A stretch of 64,000 bases of DNA from Scleroderma bovista. Taxonomy: Eukaryota; Basidiomycota; Agaricomycetes; Boletales; Sclerodermataceae. The stretch lies in NCBI GenBank assembly GCA_037178675.1, contig JAYMGJ010000380.1, forward strand, positions 62,001 through 126,000, read 5' to 3'. Below, in pieces: positions 45,107 to 57,000 of the stretch. Numbering within the stretch: position 1 is the stretch's first letter; each line of letters begins with the position of its first letter. Position numbers and translations under genes: made by a program. The notes beneath the pieces are model-generated. The model made no database searches, was not told the DNA's origin, and saw only the letters and a program-made list of their open reading frames with translations.

Positions 45107-46109
45107 GGGACAGATGTGGCTTTTTCCCTTGTGCAAGTAGGAGACTTGCTAGGATCAGACATAGGACCAAGGGGACAAGATAGGATGGAGGCCAGAGTTG
45201 GCTGGAGTTCAGGTGAACAAGATCAGATTAGGAGAGCATGGTGGGTAGTACAGAGTGGGGAGTATCTTAGTCAAGATTTGATCTAAGGAAACTACTAGGC
45301 CGGAGTATAGTAGTTTATATAGTAACGAGACTAGAGGTGAGTATATACGGTGACAAGTAAACACCTTAGTTGGGACAAGGGATGGAGCAGAAGCAGACAG
45401 GAAAATAAACCAGGTACAAGAAAATAAAGCAGGGACAGGAAAATAAACCGGAGCGGAAGCAGAAATGGGGAACTAGGATTACAGGGACGACAGAGCAGAT
45501 GCAGGGACAAGTAGGTAAAGGGAACTAGGTTGGAAGAGGAAAAGTAAGGGTCAGAGGTGGACTTAACTAATGTTAAGTCCGGAGCGATGTCCAGGACCGG
45601 AGGAAGTGAGACCGGAGGAAGTGAGACTGGAGGAAGTGGGACCAGAGGAAGTGCAAGAGTGGAGGGAGTGCAAGAGCGGAAGGAGTGCACAGCTGGAGGA
45701 AGGGCAGAGTAGCCAGAGGAAGGTCTGGAATTGGACATGGAAATGTCCAAGGCCATTGGTGGACCTGACAGAGGGAGTGGAGTGGAACAGGAGCAGACCT
45801 GAGCAGGAGTTGGATGTACCAGCCAGAGTTGGGCTAGATCACAGACCAGACAAAGGGAGTGGCCGGAATAAAACTGGAGTAGCCACTAGTGGTAGGTACA
45901 GGTTCGACATGGCGCAGTTAGATTGCAGATGTGTCTTGAGGAAGACAGGGGTTAGTCCCGAGGTGGAGATGGACATAGTGACCAGAGTTGGGCTGGAGTG
46001 CAGCTATGGGGCTGGAGATGGCCGGACTAGATCTGGAGTTGCATCTATGCCTAAGGAGAGGTCAGGTGGGCCAGGGTTAGACTGGAGTTGTGACTGGGAA
46101 AAGTATGGA

Positions 46110-47590
46110 TATGACAGTATCCCCCTCTTAGGGCCAAGCCCTCGAGGCTTCAGTGGGGATGCAACATATAGTGCAAGGTCTACCATTGGGACTAACAGAA
46201 GGACTAGGCTAAGGTCCGGGTGAACCATCAGTGAGTGATGATACTGGAGATGAGTCCAGGTCCAGGAAGTCCAAGGCAGAGCAAACAGGTGTCAAGGTCA
46301 GACAGTCAGGCAGGATGTCGGAGTAGACAGAGTGTCTCAGAGAAGCGACAGTATGTTGGAGAAGTGAGTCAGATGACTCAGGAGATGACATGGTGTATTT
46401 GGAGTTGAAAAGTGAGTCAGGAATCACAAGCAAGACAGCTGGAGATGTCACAGTGGACAAAGTGGAACTTCTGGAGAAAACACCAGGAGTCAGGACAAGG
46501 AGTCTGATGACACAGGAGGTCCGGAGTTTTGAGTTTCAAGCGGAGAACTGCGAGCAGGAGTCAAGGCAGGGAAGCAGATGGCTCTGGAGATGATACAAGA
46601 AGTCCAGAGTTTTTTAGATATGGACTGGAGATGACCAGGAGTTAGAACAGACTGTCAGATGGTGCATAGAGACATGCAATGTCCCAAAGTCCAGATGCGA
46701 GCCAGATGTCGCAACCGGAGATGCTAAAACTGACCAGGAGTTGACCAGTAAGTTCAGAGCTGGGCTGGAGTTGGCCACAAGGGCCGGAGAGACCAGAAAT
46801 GGTCCGGAAACAGATTAGTGCGACTGAGGGAAGCACAGATTAAAAGCACAGATGAGTAGAATAAGCTCAAGGAGCAAAATGTGGGTGGCTGTAAAGCCAG
46901 AGTGACCAGAAGGTCAGGAACAGGGAATGTCCAAGCTAAGAGAACCAGTGGCCGGAGAGTGGCCTTAGGGTGACCCTAGAGGTTACTGACAAGAAGGGAA
47001 AGTGGTCCGACGATTTCCGGGCAAGTACTCAGCTTTCCTGTGGAAACAGTCCGGAGTTTTGAGTACAAAGTAGTACAGTTGACTGGAGAAAGCATAAAGT
47101 TGATCTGGAAGTAGTAGGATCAGTTGGGTGAGAGCCTAGATGGGTTGGGAGTCCACAAGTGTCAGCAACAAGAGAGAGGTTCGAAGGTTGAGGTTCTGGG
47201 TGTGCAGATGAGAGCCAGAGTTGGAGTGCAAGTACTGCCAAGTGACCGGAAGTCTGCTAGTAGGGCTGGACAAGGATGGGACAGTTGGTACAAAGGTAGT
47301 CAGCAGATACAAGCAGGCTAGCATAGAGGACATGGTTTTGGTGAGTCAGCGCAGAGCTGTCTTGGCCAGGTTGCTGAAGGTTGACACAGCTGGAGAGAGC
47401 CTCCAAGTTAGATAGAGACCAGAGATTGGGTCAGGAGTTCCGGACTGGCCGGAGAAGCAGTCAGAAAGGTGAGTCAGCATGACACTGTCTCAGTCAAGAG
47501 GGTTGGTACAGGACCAGGAGTTCTGAACTGGTTGGAGACACAGTCGGAAGAGTGAGTCAGCATGAAGCTGTCTCAGACAGGAGTGTTGGT
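46110..47590 (-). other. Internal remnant of a family C Gypsy, non-coding
   Basis: Begins with a polypurine tract (minus strand, AAGAGGGGGATAC at about 46110-46122) just outside the C LTR, the same layout as the PPT of the 51884 element. The rest is rich in CCGGAGTT, GACTGGAG and AGGAGT words, with imperfect repeats (GAGTCAGCATGA near 47470 and 47555), and has no recognisable gag or pol. It may be the pol-to-LTR spacer of a decayed element. Confidence 0.5.
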
Positions 47591-49118
47591 GCGATGTGTG
47601 CCTAAGTGATGGAAGAGGTCAGAACAACCAACAACCAACACCAAATGACAGCAATATGTGAGTGGTGGTCTTCCTTTGTGTATCTGGTATTTAATCTCCT
47701 CAGGGGGATGTGCTGCACACCTTCAGGCAGGATGCAGGAGGGAAGGGAAGGGCTTCTGATGGGAATGGAATGCGACTTGGGATGGTATTGACTCCTCTTC
47801 AGCCTACCACAGTGGTTAGGAAGAGTCCTGGGATAGAAGAGTGATGATAGATTGATGATAGGGGTGATACAGCAGTGATGGGACAACAGGGAAGCAAGGG
47901 GACAGTTCCTGCTTCAAGAATGCGATGGACAGTGATGGGATGGAGTGGACAGAGATGCTAGACTGTGCTTGAGCCTAGAGAAATGATCAGATACAAGATA
48001 TATCTGATAAACAGCAATATAGGAGCTTTAGGCCAGCACTGGGTGACCTACAAGTCCAAAGACAAAGAGGGAGCTTATAGACAGTGAGGGAGAGTGAATG
48101 TGGTCACTTTATTGAGGGGGAAGCAGACACTTCCTTGCAGCCTTTGGCTGCTGGTTTATAGGCAGGAGGGGCTGTGGCCCTGTAAGCACAAATGACTAAG
48201 TGCTTGGTAAGAAATTGGTAAGCGATTGATAAGCAGTGTAATCAGGCTGAGTCATCAATGGGGAGAGCCTGAACAAGCTACTGAGCCAAGGGAAAGAGCA
48301 AAAACATAGGTAAAAAGGGGTGCATAACCAAGAATATGGAAAGATCATTGCATGGGGCCCAAAAGAGAGGGGGGGAAAGCATGGGATGAGTAGATTGAAG
48401 CTAAATGAGCATATGCGATGACATAATGCATATGAATCATAGGGGCATGAGTCATGAATTGATAAGCAGCATGATAAGCATGATTTGAAGGATGATTGGT
48501 AAGTGATTGGTAAGGGGAGTAATGGGGATTAGTAATGCCAAGAGGGGATGAATAATGCGCAGCAGAGTGAGTCAGAGTGAGCCAGAGTGACTCTGTGTGA
48601 CTCAGACAGAAGGGAAGCACAACCTGTGATTGATTGAACTTTAGATCTGGAGATGAGCTTCTGAAGCAGTGCCACTGATGGGAGTGGCTGGGGGATAATA
48701 AAAGAATTGATCCGACCAGAAGAGCAGTGTCAGGTGGCCTGGAATGACAAGTAGAGTCACAGCTGGTCACAGAGTGTCACAAATCCCTTGGATTGAGCTT
48801 CTGTAGAGCAAAAACACGAAATTTGGTGCTCCCAAAGTGCAGTCTTCCCTTGAGCAGTAAGGGGAAGGTTCTGTACTCTATTAGGGCTCCTAAGAAGGGT
48901 TCTAGAGCACTGTTTCATTTGTGTTTGTTGCGGGATAGCAGGGAAGTGAAACGTGAATAGCAGATTCAACATGTCCAGGGAAGCGAGATGAATGATAGAG
49001 GGAGATGGATGTGACAGGACTCTGGGATGAAAGGATCATATGCAGAGGACTCAGGAGACACAGAGACAACCAGGTATGAATTTTCAAATCTAATGATAGA
49101 CTTGAGATGACCAAAGTA

Positions 49119-50655
49119 CAGTGACTCCACACTGCCAAACACATAGAAAATGACACTAAGCTTTGGTGGAGTTGTAAATATTACATGCTCTTGGCTACAA
49201 TATTGCTCTCTAAGTCATGTGATTTCGTTCACACAGTCCAGAGATATGGGCATTTTAAAACAGCAAGTCCATGAAAAGGGTTTTTTCACTTTTGAATTGG
49301 TAACTAGGATCTCATTCAAAACAGTCTATAATTGCTATTGTTTGTTGATACAAACAAAGATACACATGTAACCAATATGTCTGAGCTTAAAAAAGTTCAC
49401 AAACTTCTTTGTTTTCAACCACTATCATGGTCAGATCCCTCTCTCTTACTCAACAAAACACCATTCTCTCTTTGCTTGACTCTGGCAATTCTGGTGAAGC
49501 TATTGCCAAGCAAGTAGGTGTCAGCCCCTCTACTGTATCCAAACTTCACTCTAAGAAGCATTCTACCCTTCCTAAGGCCATTGGAGGGCATCCTTCCAAG
49601 CTTTCTTCTACCAATATTCAGTATCAGATGGATTGAGACCATAATGCTTCAATGTTTGTTGGAGCTAATCCTTCAAAATCTGAAGGTAAAGGACCCCATC
49701 CATCTTACCATCCATCTGGATAGTATAGCCAACACCCTCCCAAGTCATGCAATCTCACATCATCAAGGAACCACCTCCAAACTTCAGAATTCCCTGTACC
49801 AGCCTATTATTGAGCACCTCACCTGCCTTTTGCCAAGCTCACTTGTGTCCATCTGACCCTAGGTGATTGATTTTGATTTCATCAGACCATACAACCCTCT
49901 TCCAGTTGTCTATAGTCCAGTCCTTGTAGGTATAAGCAAAATTGAAGTGATCAATAGGGCATTTGGTCTTGACTACAGCCTTTATACCAGATTTCTGCAA
50001 GTGAAGATGAACAGTATTGGCAGAGGGAGGCTTGTCAAAGATATTGGAAAGGGCTTTGGTGGCTTGAACTGCATTTTCAGCCTTGCCAGAGGTGATAAGA
50101 TGTTGAGCATGGCAAATATTGGCAAGAGAAAGCTTGGAAGAATGCCCTCCAATGGCCTTAGGAAGGGCAGAACACTTCTTAGCAAGGTTTAGATACAGTA
50201 AAGGGGCTGACACCTACTTGCTTGGCAATAGCTTCACCAGAATTGCCAGAGTCAAGCAAAGAGAGAATGGTGTTTTGTTGAGTAAGAGAGAGGGATCTGA
50301 CCATGATAGTGGTTGAAAACAAAGAAGTTTGTGAACTTTTTTAAGCTCAGACATATTGGTTACATGTGTATCTTTGTTTGTATCAACAAACAATAGCAAT
50401 TATAGACTGTTTTGAATGAGATCCTAGTTACCAATTCAAAAGTGAAAAAACCCTTTCCATGGACTTGCTGTTTTAAAATGCCCATATCTCTGGACTGTGT
50501 GAATGAAATCACATGACTTAGAGAGCAATATTGTAGCCAAGAGCATGTAATATTTACAACTCCACCAAAGCTTAGTGTCATTTTCTATGTGTTTGGCAGT
50601 GTGCTTCGCACACTGCCATTAGGGTTAGTTATGGAAAGGGTTTTTGGAGTCACTG
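49119..50655. mobile_element. Tc1/mariner element with fold-back structure (1537 bp)
   Basis: Termini CAGTGACTCC and GGAGTCACTG, TSD TA at 49117-49118 and 50656-50657. Intact B copies read CAAAGTACAT at the same place, which confirms the site. The outer 500-540 bp on each side are inverted copies of each other (49119-49618 against 50115-50655); the left arm lacks about 42 bp near its end. Both arms contain the transposase N-terminal coding region. Confidence 0.9.
49640..50304 (-). pseudogene. Tc1-type transposase, C-terminus lost
   Basis: Minus-strand ATG at 50302-50304 (MVRSLSLTQQ). A helix-turn-helix segment (NSGEAIAKQVGVS) is followed by a small deletion that shifts the frame near 50190. 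It continues with a second HTH (SANTVHLHLQKSGIK) and VVWSDEIKINHLGSDGHK, the region of the first catalytic Asp. FGGGSLMM then follows with a TGA, then MTWEGVGYTIQMDGK and a TAG, stopping after LKHYGL near 49640. The second and third catalytic residues should follow, but the inverted left arm begins instead. The left arm (49427-49636, plus) repeats the first 69 residues. Confidence 0.8.
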
Positions 50656-51461
50656 TACATGTGCAACGCAGGACTGACGAGGAGAATGCGCTGACTGAGA
50701 ACGAGAGGGACTGGGGGAGCAGTCTGGGAAGATATGTACCAGACAGTACACAGGAGCTCAGGGAGAGGCTGTCCCAAGAGCAGGACATAGTTGAGGTCTG
50801 CTGCAATAGCGGAGAAACGTTCCAGAGAAAATGTGGACTCCATAGTGAGTGATGAAGTGGGTGTCTGGATTGCAGGTGGAATATCTCCATGGGAAATAAA
50901 CAGATTTACGTCGGAACTTGACAGGCAGATAGACCACCGTCTAGGCTCCATGATGGTATGGTCACATGATTGATAGCTTGAAAAACGGTGGAGCTATTCA
51001 AAATATCGGAATGCCGGCACTGGGCACCTAAATTTGACATTTGGGCACTAAAAATGATTCTTCCTTTTCTCCTTCGTTTCTCTATCATTTCTTCTGCTTC
51101 TTTGGTTGTTCTGGTATGGGAGTTGGACTGCAGTAGGTTGCATTCCTCTCTCATACTGAAATGATCATCAATCCTTAGATTCTTCTGCTTCTTGGCAGTT
51201 CTTGTGCAATAGATGACTGTCAGTGTTGGCATTCATCTCTCACATCAGGATAGTCATTCTCGTGCAATAGATGGCTACAACGAGCTTGAATTCATTCTTT
51301 GCATAAGGATAGTCTTGACTTTGCATGATATGGATAGCAAGGGCTGTCTGTATCCCTCAAGTTGGGACAATCTTTCAACAGATCTTGGTTCATTCTTCGC
51401 ATTAATTTCATTGGCTAACTTTCTCCATATCCACAGTATCAAACATGTTTGGTGCATGACA

Positions 51462-51878
51462 GTGAAGCCAAACAAGCTAGCTAGTAGCAGGAAACAGGTA
51501 TGGGGTTCCGGACTGGCCAGAGATGCGACCAGAAAGGTCAGATACAGACTATGATAAAGATAAAACATGACCAGAGGTTCCGGGGTGAAGCCCTTATCCC
51601 CTTCTTTGGGTAGATGTCCCATAGTCTACCCTCAGGGTAATGGGGTCAAAGCATCAGATGGTGGGGTCTGAGAGCAGGTAGTGCAGATGCACCAAAGTGA
51701 TACTTGGGGCTAGCAAGCACAAAGTGGGTTAGGCAGAACAGCAGAGGATGGTGCTGTGGAGTGAGTAAAATCCAGAGTTTTGACAAAGAGATCCAGAGCA
51801 GAATAGCACAAAGTGCAGTTGTCCAGGTGGACAACAACTGGAGTTACTCGGAGTAGTCAGGGATGGTGATGAGAGAGG
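51462..51878. other. Non-coding TE remnant, family C internal-like
   Basis: Contains TTCCGGACTGGCC and AGAGGTTCCGGGG words as in 47435-47530, with no ORF. It holds the target site TAGCC for the Gypsy at 51884. Confidence 0.4.
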
Positions 51879-51883
51879 TAGCC

Positions 51884-52525
51884 TGTTACGACCATGTCCA
51901 ACTCCGGGTCCTATCCGGTCACTCCGGTCACTTCGCAGCTTTACAGCTCAACTCCGGTCGCCCACCAGTTACTCCGGTCGCGCTCACGCAGATAACCTTC
52001 CGTTAAGCACGACCCTTGGTCTATGCTCTATTCGTTCGTTACCACACCTCGCCGTCAACCCTGCTTGGTCGTGAGTTCTCCGTGTACTTGTTATATCTCC
52101 TGCCTTGTATTATTTTCACCGGACCTGATTTATTTTACCCGGACCTGACTTTATTTTCATCGGACCTGACCTAGTACTTTCTCCGGTTATCCCTTGTCCG
52201 CCCTTTGGGCTGTTTACTTGTCACCGTAAATACTCGACCCTAGTTCTCCGTAGTATAAGTACCCTGTACTCCGTCCTGTATACCTCAGTCTGAAATCAAC
52301 CATAGTCTCTACTCCTGATCTTGCCCGTCTCCGTCTCTGTCTCCGTCTCCCCTTCTTGACCGGAACCTACGCAAGGGATCAACGCTCGTTGTCCTTAGTC
52401 GTTGAATCCAAGCGGTCACCAACTCCGGCCGGACTAATCTCTCGTCCAGCCCTCTGCCCTCTTCCTTCATCTGCGCTCGTCCGGACTTGACCGGACCCCC
52501 TACCGGAGTAGACCCGGACTTGACA
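51884..52525 (+). repeat. 5' LTR of the family A Gypsy
   Basis: TGTTACGACC to GGACTTGACA. Contains three tandem 21-bp units around TTATTTTCACCGGACCTGAT (52124-52190) and many ACTCCGG words. The TATA box is at 52254-52259 (TATAAG). Confidence 0.96.
52254..52296 (+). promoter_or_regulatory. Family A promoter: TATA box and predicted start
   Basis: TATAAG at 52254-52259. The motif AGTCTGAAAT at 52287-52296 starts 33 nt downstream and is complementary to the primer site, so the RNA is predicted to begin at about 52287. Confidence 0.6.
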
Positions 52526-52527
52526 GT

Positions 52528-52537
52528 ATTTCAGACT
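52528..52537 (+). other. Self-priming primer-binding site of family A
   Basis: ATTTCAGACT, two bases beyond the LTR end, is perfectly complementary to AGTCTGAAAT (52287-52296) in the LTR. The spacing (2 bp) and arrangement match the family E element. No tRNA 3'-end match (TGG...) is seen here. Confidence 0.7.
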
Positions 52538-52594
52538 CACACTTGTGTGGGTTCACTGTTCCATACCCCGTACACAAACTAGCTTCTATTTCTT

Positions 52595-54043
52595 ATGACT
52601 ATGACTACGCGCTCTCGTGCTCGTACCGCTGCAACACTTGCTGAAGAAGCAGGTGCAGTAGACGACCTCCACCTCTCTGCTGCTCAACAAGCCCTGTCTA
52701 ACCGCAGGCAACCTCCGGCTTCTGTAAGCCAATTTAGGAGCTTCACAGCTCGAAGCCCAGTAGTGTCGATGACTCCGCGTCGCGACGCTGCGTCTCAGAG
52801 CCTTCGTGGTTCTGCAGACCCTGGTCACCGAGGATCCGTTCCCGATGACGGCTTCCCCTACCATCGCGACTCCACTCCGGAGCGTCGCGAACCCGGTCGA
52901 TTCCAATGGTTCGGCCCTGAGGATGGTCCCGGAGATGATCCGGACGACCCCGGAGATGGCGACAACGACAACAACGACAACGACGAGTTTGTCGACACCC
53001 CGGAAGAGCTAGACCCTGGTCTAGCTGTTTTCCACAATCTAGCCATCGCCGTCAATCGCCTCTCCCGCTCTTCCCGCCGGACCAACGAGTCCTCCTCCTC
53101 CCGTGCCAAAGTCCGTGAACCGGACACCTTCGACGGTACGGACCCCAAAAAGCTCAGGACCTTCTTGGTCCAGTGCGAACTCTGCTTCCAGGATCGAGCC
53201 AAGGCATTCCGCCTTGACAGGGCAAAGGTAACTTTCGCCCAGTCATATCTAAAAGGGATGACCTTAGAATGGTTCGAACCGGACCTCCTGAACTCCGGCG
53301 ATCCGGCTGACCGTCCGCGCTGGATGGATAGCTGGGTCCATTTCGTCACCGAACTACAGAGTACGTTCGGACCTCACGACCCCATTGCCGATGCCGAGCA
53401 CCAGCTCGAACACCTCCGGATGAAGGACGCACACCGCGTTACGCGGTATATTGTGGACTTCAACCGACTCGCCTCCCAGGTCCAGGACTACGGAGATGGC
53501 GCGCTCCGCCGCCTGTTCTACTCCGGACTTCCGGATCGTCTGAAAGACGAGATTGCTCGAGTTGGCAAGCCCCTGACTCTCCATGGACTCCGGGCACTAT
53601 GCCAGGAGATCGATGCGCGCTACTGGGAGCGCAAAGACGAGATTGCTCGTACCACAAAGAGTCAGTCCACCTCGTCCCCAGCTAAGACCTCCGACTCCGG
53701 AGGCAACTCACCCAAGTCCGGCAAGGAGAAGTCCAAGTCCGGCAACACCTCTAGCTCCGCCACTGCTGGGTCGTCCAAAACGACCAGCAACCCATCCTCC
53801 TCCGGTTCCACCAGACCGGACCTCACCAACAAGCTTGGTAAGGATGGAAAGCTCACCGCCGATGAGCGAAAGCGGCGACTAGACAACAACCTCTGCATGT
53901 TCTGCGGAGGTACCGGTCATTTTGCGGACAACTGTCCCAAAAAGACCAAAAAGGCCAAAGCTCGCGCTGCGGCCATCACTGCGGAGTCCGGTAAGACGGA
54001 CTCTACTAACTCGGGTGCCAACTCCGAGTCAAAAAAAGAGTAA
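52595..54043 (+). CDS. Gypsy A Gag with zinc knuckle
   Basis: 482 residues from the first ATG after the leader (MTMTTRSRARTAATL). A long acidic, Pro/Asp-rich N-terminal region is followed by the Retrotrans_gag capsid domain (FDGTDPKKLRTFLVQCELCF, then RDAHRV-like and YFSGLPDRLKDEI-like segments). A Ser/Lys-rich linker leads to one CCHC knuckle, CMFCGGTGHFADNC, and a basic tail. It ends TAA 54041-54043, four bases after the A7 run. Intact. Confidence 0.95.
   Translation: MTMTTRSRARTAATLAEEAGAVDDLHLSAAQQALSNRRQPPASVSQFRSFTARSPVVSMTPRRDAASQSLRGSADPGHRGSVPDDGFPYHRDSTPERREPGRFQWFGPEDGPGDDPDDPGDGDNDNNDNDEFVDTPEELDPGLAVFHNLAIAVNRLSRSSRRTNESSSSRAKVREPDTFDGTDPKKLRTFLVQCELCFQDRAKAFRLDRAKVTFAQSYLKGMTLEWFEPDLLNSGDPADRPRWMDSWVHFVTELQSTFGPHDPIADAEHQLEHLRMKDAHRVTRYIVDFNRLASQVQDYGDGALRRLFYSGLPDRLKDEIARVGKPLTLHGLRALCQEIDARYWERKDEIARTTKSQSTSSPAKTSDSGGNSPKSGKEKSKSGNTSSSATAGSSKTTSNPSSSGSTRPDLTNKLGKDGKLTADERKRRLDNNLCMFCGGTGHFADNCPKKTKKAKARAAAITAESGKTDSTNSGANSESKKE
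54031..54037 (+). promoter_or_regulatory. Candidate -1 ribosomal frameshift heptamer at gag/pol (family A)
   Basis: A AAA AAA in the gag frame, followed by GAG TAA. A one-base backward slip enters the pol frame, which is open from 54010. Fits X XXY YYZ. The downstream structure was not assessed. Confidence 0.6.
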
Positions 54044-57000
54044 GCAGCTCCCGGCCCTCCGCACAACCGGTGAGCTGCGTTGACTCCGGAAGTGCACCCA
54101 AGGAGGCTCGCCTCAACGCGTCCGCTCTTTATGACCCTAATTCCCTTATGCCATATGTTATCCTCTTATCATTTGACTTACCTAAAACCCGCGCACTTGT
54201 GGACTCCGGGTCCACGCATTGCTTTGTAGATGTACAATTCGCGCACAAAAACAATATCTCCACTTACTCCGTTCCTCCGATTACTCTCCGGCTCTTTGAC
54301 GGTACATCAAACTTTGTAATCACTCAAGCTGTCGATATATCAGTGAAATTCCCCGCATCCGGTGATGTCACCCCTATGACCTTTTACCTCGCTCCGTTAG
54401 ACTCTGACTGCTCGATTGTCCTTGGACATAACTGGCTCACCCGCTACAATCCGTTGATTGATTGGGTACTGAGCAGTTTAACATTCCGGACTCCTGCAGA
54501 AAGTTTGCTAGCGCCCCCGTCGACTCCCTCTCCGGTTCTGTCCGGTAACCCTGTCTCTGGCCTCTCCGGCCAATCTGACCCCAGCCTCGTGCCATCTGTC
54601 GACACTCCGGTTTGCACCCCTCCGCACATCTCTCTGATAAATGCAGCCGCATTCGTGCGTGCGTGCAAGTTAGAGGGATCCACCAAATACCAACTTCAGC
54701 TGCGTCCTTCTGACACAGCAAAGGCTCGTTCTTCCTCCGCCTCTACTCCGCCGGACTTGGACGTCGTCCCTCCGGAGTATCGCGATTATGCGGATGTGTT
54801 CAGCAAGGCGAAGGCCTCTGAACTCCCCCCGCATCGCGACTACGACTTGAAGATCGACCTTGAAGAAGGTACCTCCCCTCCTCTGGGAACCCTCTACTCA
54901 CTGTCTCCGGTTGAGCTCTCCGCTCTCCGGACTTTCATCGACGAGAATCTTAATACAGGTTTCATCCGTCCTACCGCCTCCTCCCACGCTGCTCCGGTCC
55001 TCTTCGTAAAGAAGAAGGATGGCTCACTTCGCCTCTGCGTTGACTTCCGAGGCCTTAACAAAATTACCAAAAAGGATCGCTATCCACTCCCTCTTATCTC
55101 TGACCTTTTGGACTCTCCCAGCCGTGCCAAAATCTATTCCAAGATCGACCTCCGGCATGCCTACCACCTCGTCCGGATTGCTCCGGGCGATGAATGGAAG
55201 ACCGCCTTCCGCACGCGCTATGGGTCTTACGAGTGGTTAGTAATGCCCTTTGGCCTCACTAACGCCCCTGCAGCATTCCAGCGCTTTGTCAACACGATCT
55301 TTGCTGACATGCTGGATGTCTGCGTCGTCGTATACCTCGACGACATCCTCATCTACTCCGAGGATATGGAGTCCCACCAGCAGCACGTCCGGGAAGTTCT
55401 CCGCCGACTCCGGTTGCATGGCCTCTTCGCCAAACCGGAGAAATGTGAGTTCCACTCGGACTCGGTAGAGTACCTTGGCTATCGCCTCTCTCCGGACGGT
55501 TTGACTATGTCTCCGGACAAGATCCAAACCATCTCCGACTGGCCTGAACCTCGAAAGGTAAAGGACATCCAGTCCTTCTTGGGCTTTGCCAATTTCTACC
55601 GCCGGTTCATATTCAACTACTCGGACATCGTGGTCCCTCTTACCCGGCTCACCCGGAAAGACGCTCCTTGGAACTTCTCTGAGGACTGTCGACGTTCCTT
55701 CAATGCTCTCAAGCATGCCTTCACCACTGCACCCATCCTCACCCACTTCATTCTGGATACCCCTATCATCGTGGAAACTGACGCCTCCAACTACACTGTC
55801 GCTGGCATCTTGTCTATCACCTGTGCTGACAGAGAGATTCATCCGGTCACATACTACTCCCGGACTTTGACTGCCCCGGAGTTGAACTACAACACCCATG
55901 ATAAGGAGTTGCTTGCTATCTTTGAAGCATTCCGGAACTGGCACCATTACCTCGAAGGCTCCACCTCTCCTATTGACGTTGTCACGGACCACAAAAACCT
56001 CAAGTACTTCTCCACTTCAAAAGTACTGTCCCACCGGCAAGCCCAGTGGTCTGAATTTCTCTCTCAATTTAATCTTGTCATTCGTTTCCGTCCCGGAAAA
56101 CTTGGTGCCAAGCCGGACGCTCTCACTAGACGATGGGACGTCTACCCCAAAGAGGGGGATAGTGGCTACGCCCGGGTTAACCCCCAAAATCTTAGGCCGG
56201 TGTTCACTCAAGAACAGCTCTCTAATTCACTTCGCGCTACCTATCTAGAGTTCCTGGTCCTCCGTGCAGTCGCAATCATGGACGTAGAAACACTCCATAG
56301 CGACATCCTCTCTGCACTACCCTCTGATCCCATTGCCCAGATCCACCTCGCAGATCCACCGGACTCTTGTTGGTCCACCGATGAGGCTGGATTCCTTCGA
56401 CTAGATGGTCGCATATACGTACCGAACTTGGATGACCTCCGTCTCCGGGTACTCTGGTATCAACACGATCACCCACTTGCTGGTCACTTTGGGCAAAACC
56501 GGACTCTAGAGCTAATCCAGCGTGAGTATACTTGGCCTGGTCTCCGGACCTTCGTCAAGGATTACGTCCGGTCCTGTACCTCCTGTGCAAGAGCTAAGAC
56601 ACCGCGCCATAGACCCTACGGACTGCTGAAACAGCTCCCAGTACCGGAGAAGCCTTGGAACTCCATCTCAATGGACTTCATAGAGCAACTCCCTGCATCT
56701 ACCGGCTTCACAGCCATCCTGGTCGTAGTAGATAGGCTTTCTAAACAAGCCATTTTCATCCCTACTCATGACACCATCACTAGCCCGGAGCTCGCAAAGC
56801 TCTTTTTACTCCATGTGTTCTCCAAGCACGGTGTCCCCGCCCACGTCACCTCAGATCGCGGTACAGAGTTTGTCTCTCACTTCTTCCAGTCACTCGGAAA
56901 GGCCCTCGACATGCGCCTCCACTTCACCTCCGGTTACCACCCGGAGGGCGATGGCCAGACTGAGCGCTCCAACCAGACTCTCGAACAGTACCTCCGGATC

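Larger units (their letters stand above)
38656..46109 (-). repeat. LTR family C, reverse copy, split by the nested Gypsy at 38774-45106
   Basis: C sequence runs from CACAGGGAGTAAG (38656) to the GGGAC at 38773 and resumes at GGGACAGATGTGG (45107), ending GGATATGACA at 46109. About 150 bp of the LTR's 3' end is missing at the left. Beyond 46109 lies a polypurine tract and internal sequence, so this was the 3' LTR of a C element lying to the right. Confidence 0.8.
47595..51461 (-). repeat. Repeat B' (diverged B LTR), carrying a Tc1-like element
   Basis: TGTGTGCCTAAG to GGTGCATGACA. It shares with B the order of landmarks (CTTGAGCCTAGAGAAAT; GGTAAGCGATTGATAAGC tandem; AGGACTGACGAGGAGAA; CCAAACATGTTTGG-like end) but with many differences. 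The flanks GCGA (47591-47594) and GTGA (51462-51465) fit a 4-bp TSD with one CpG transition. The Tc1 insertion at 49119-50655 interrupts it. Confidence 0.7.

Noticed and set aside
45570..46223. 217-residue plus-strand ORF
   Set aside because: It lies in the antisense of the C LTR and reads across its tandem repeats; the composition is repeat-driven and the ORF is not kept in other C copies.
52526..52545. tRNA-type primer site for Gypsy A
   Set aside because: The sequence after the LTR does not start with TGG or match a tRNA 3' end that I know, whereas the self-complementary match is perfect over 10 nt.
55237..55992. 251-residue minus-strand ORF
   Set aside because: Antisense shadow of the RT/RNase H region of pol.
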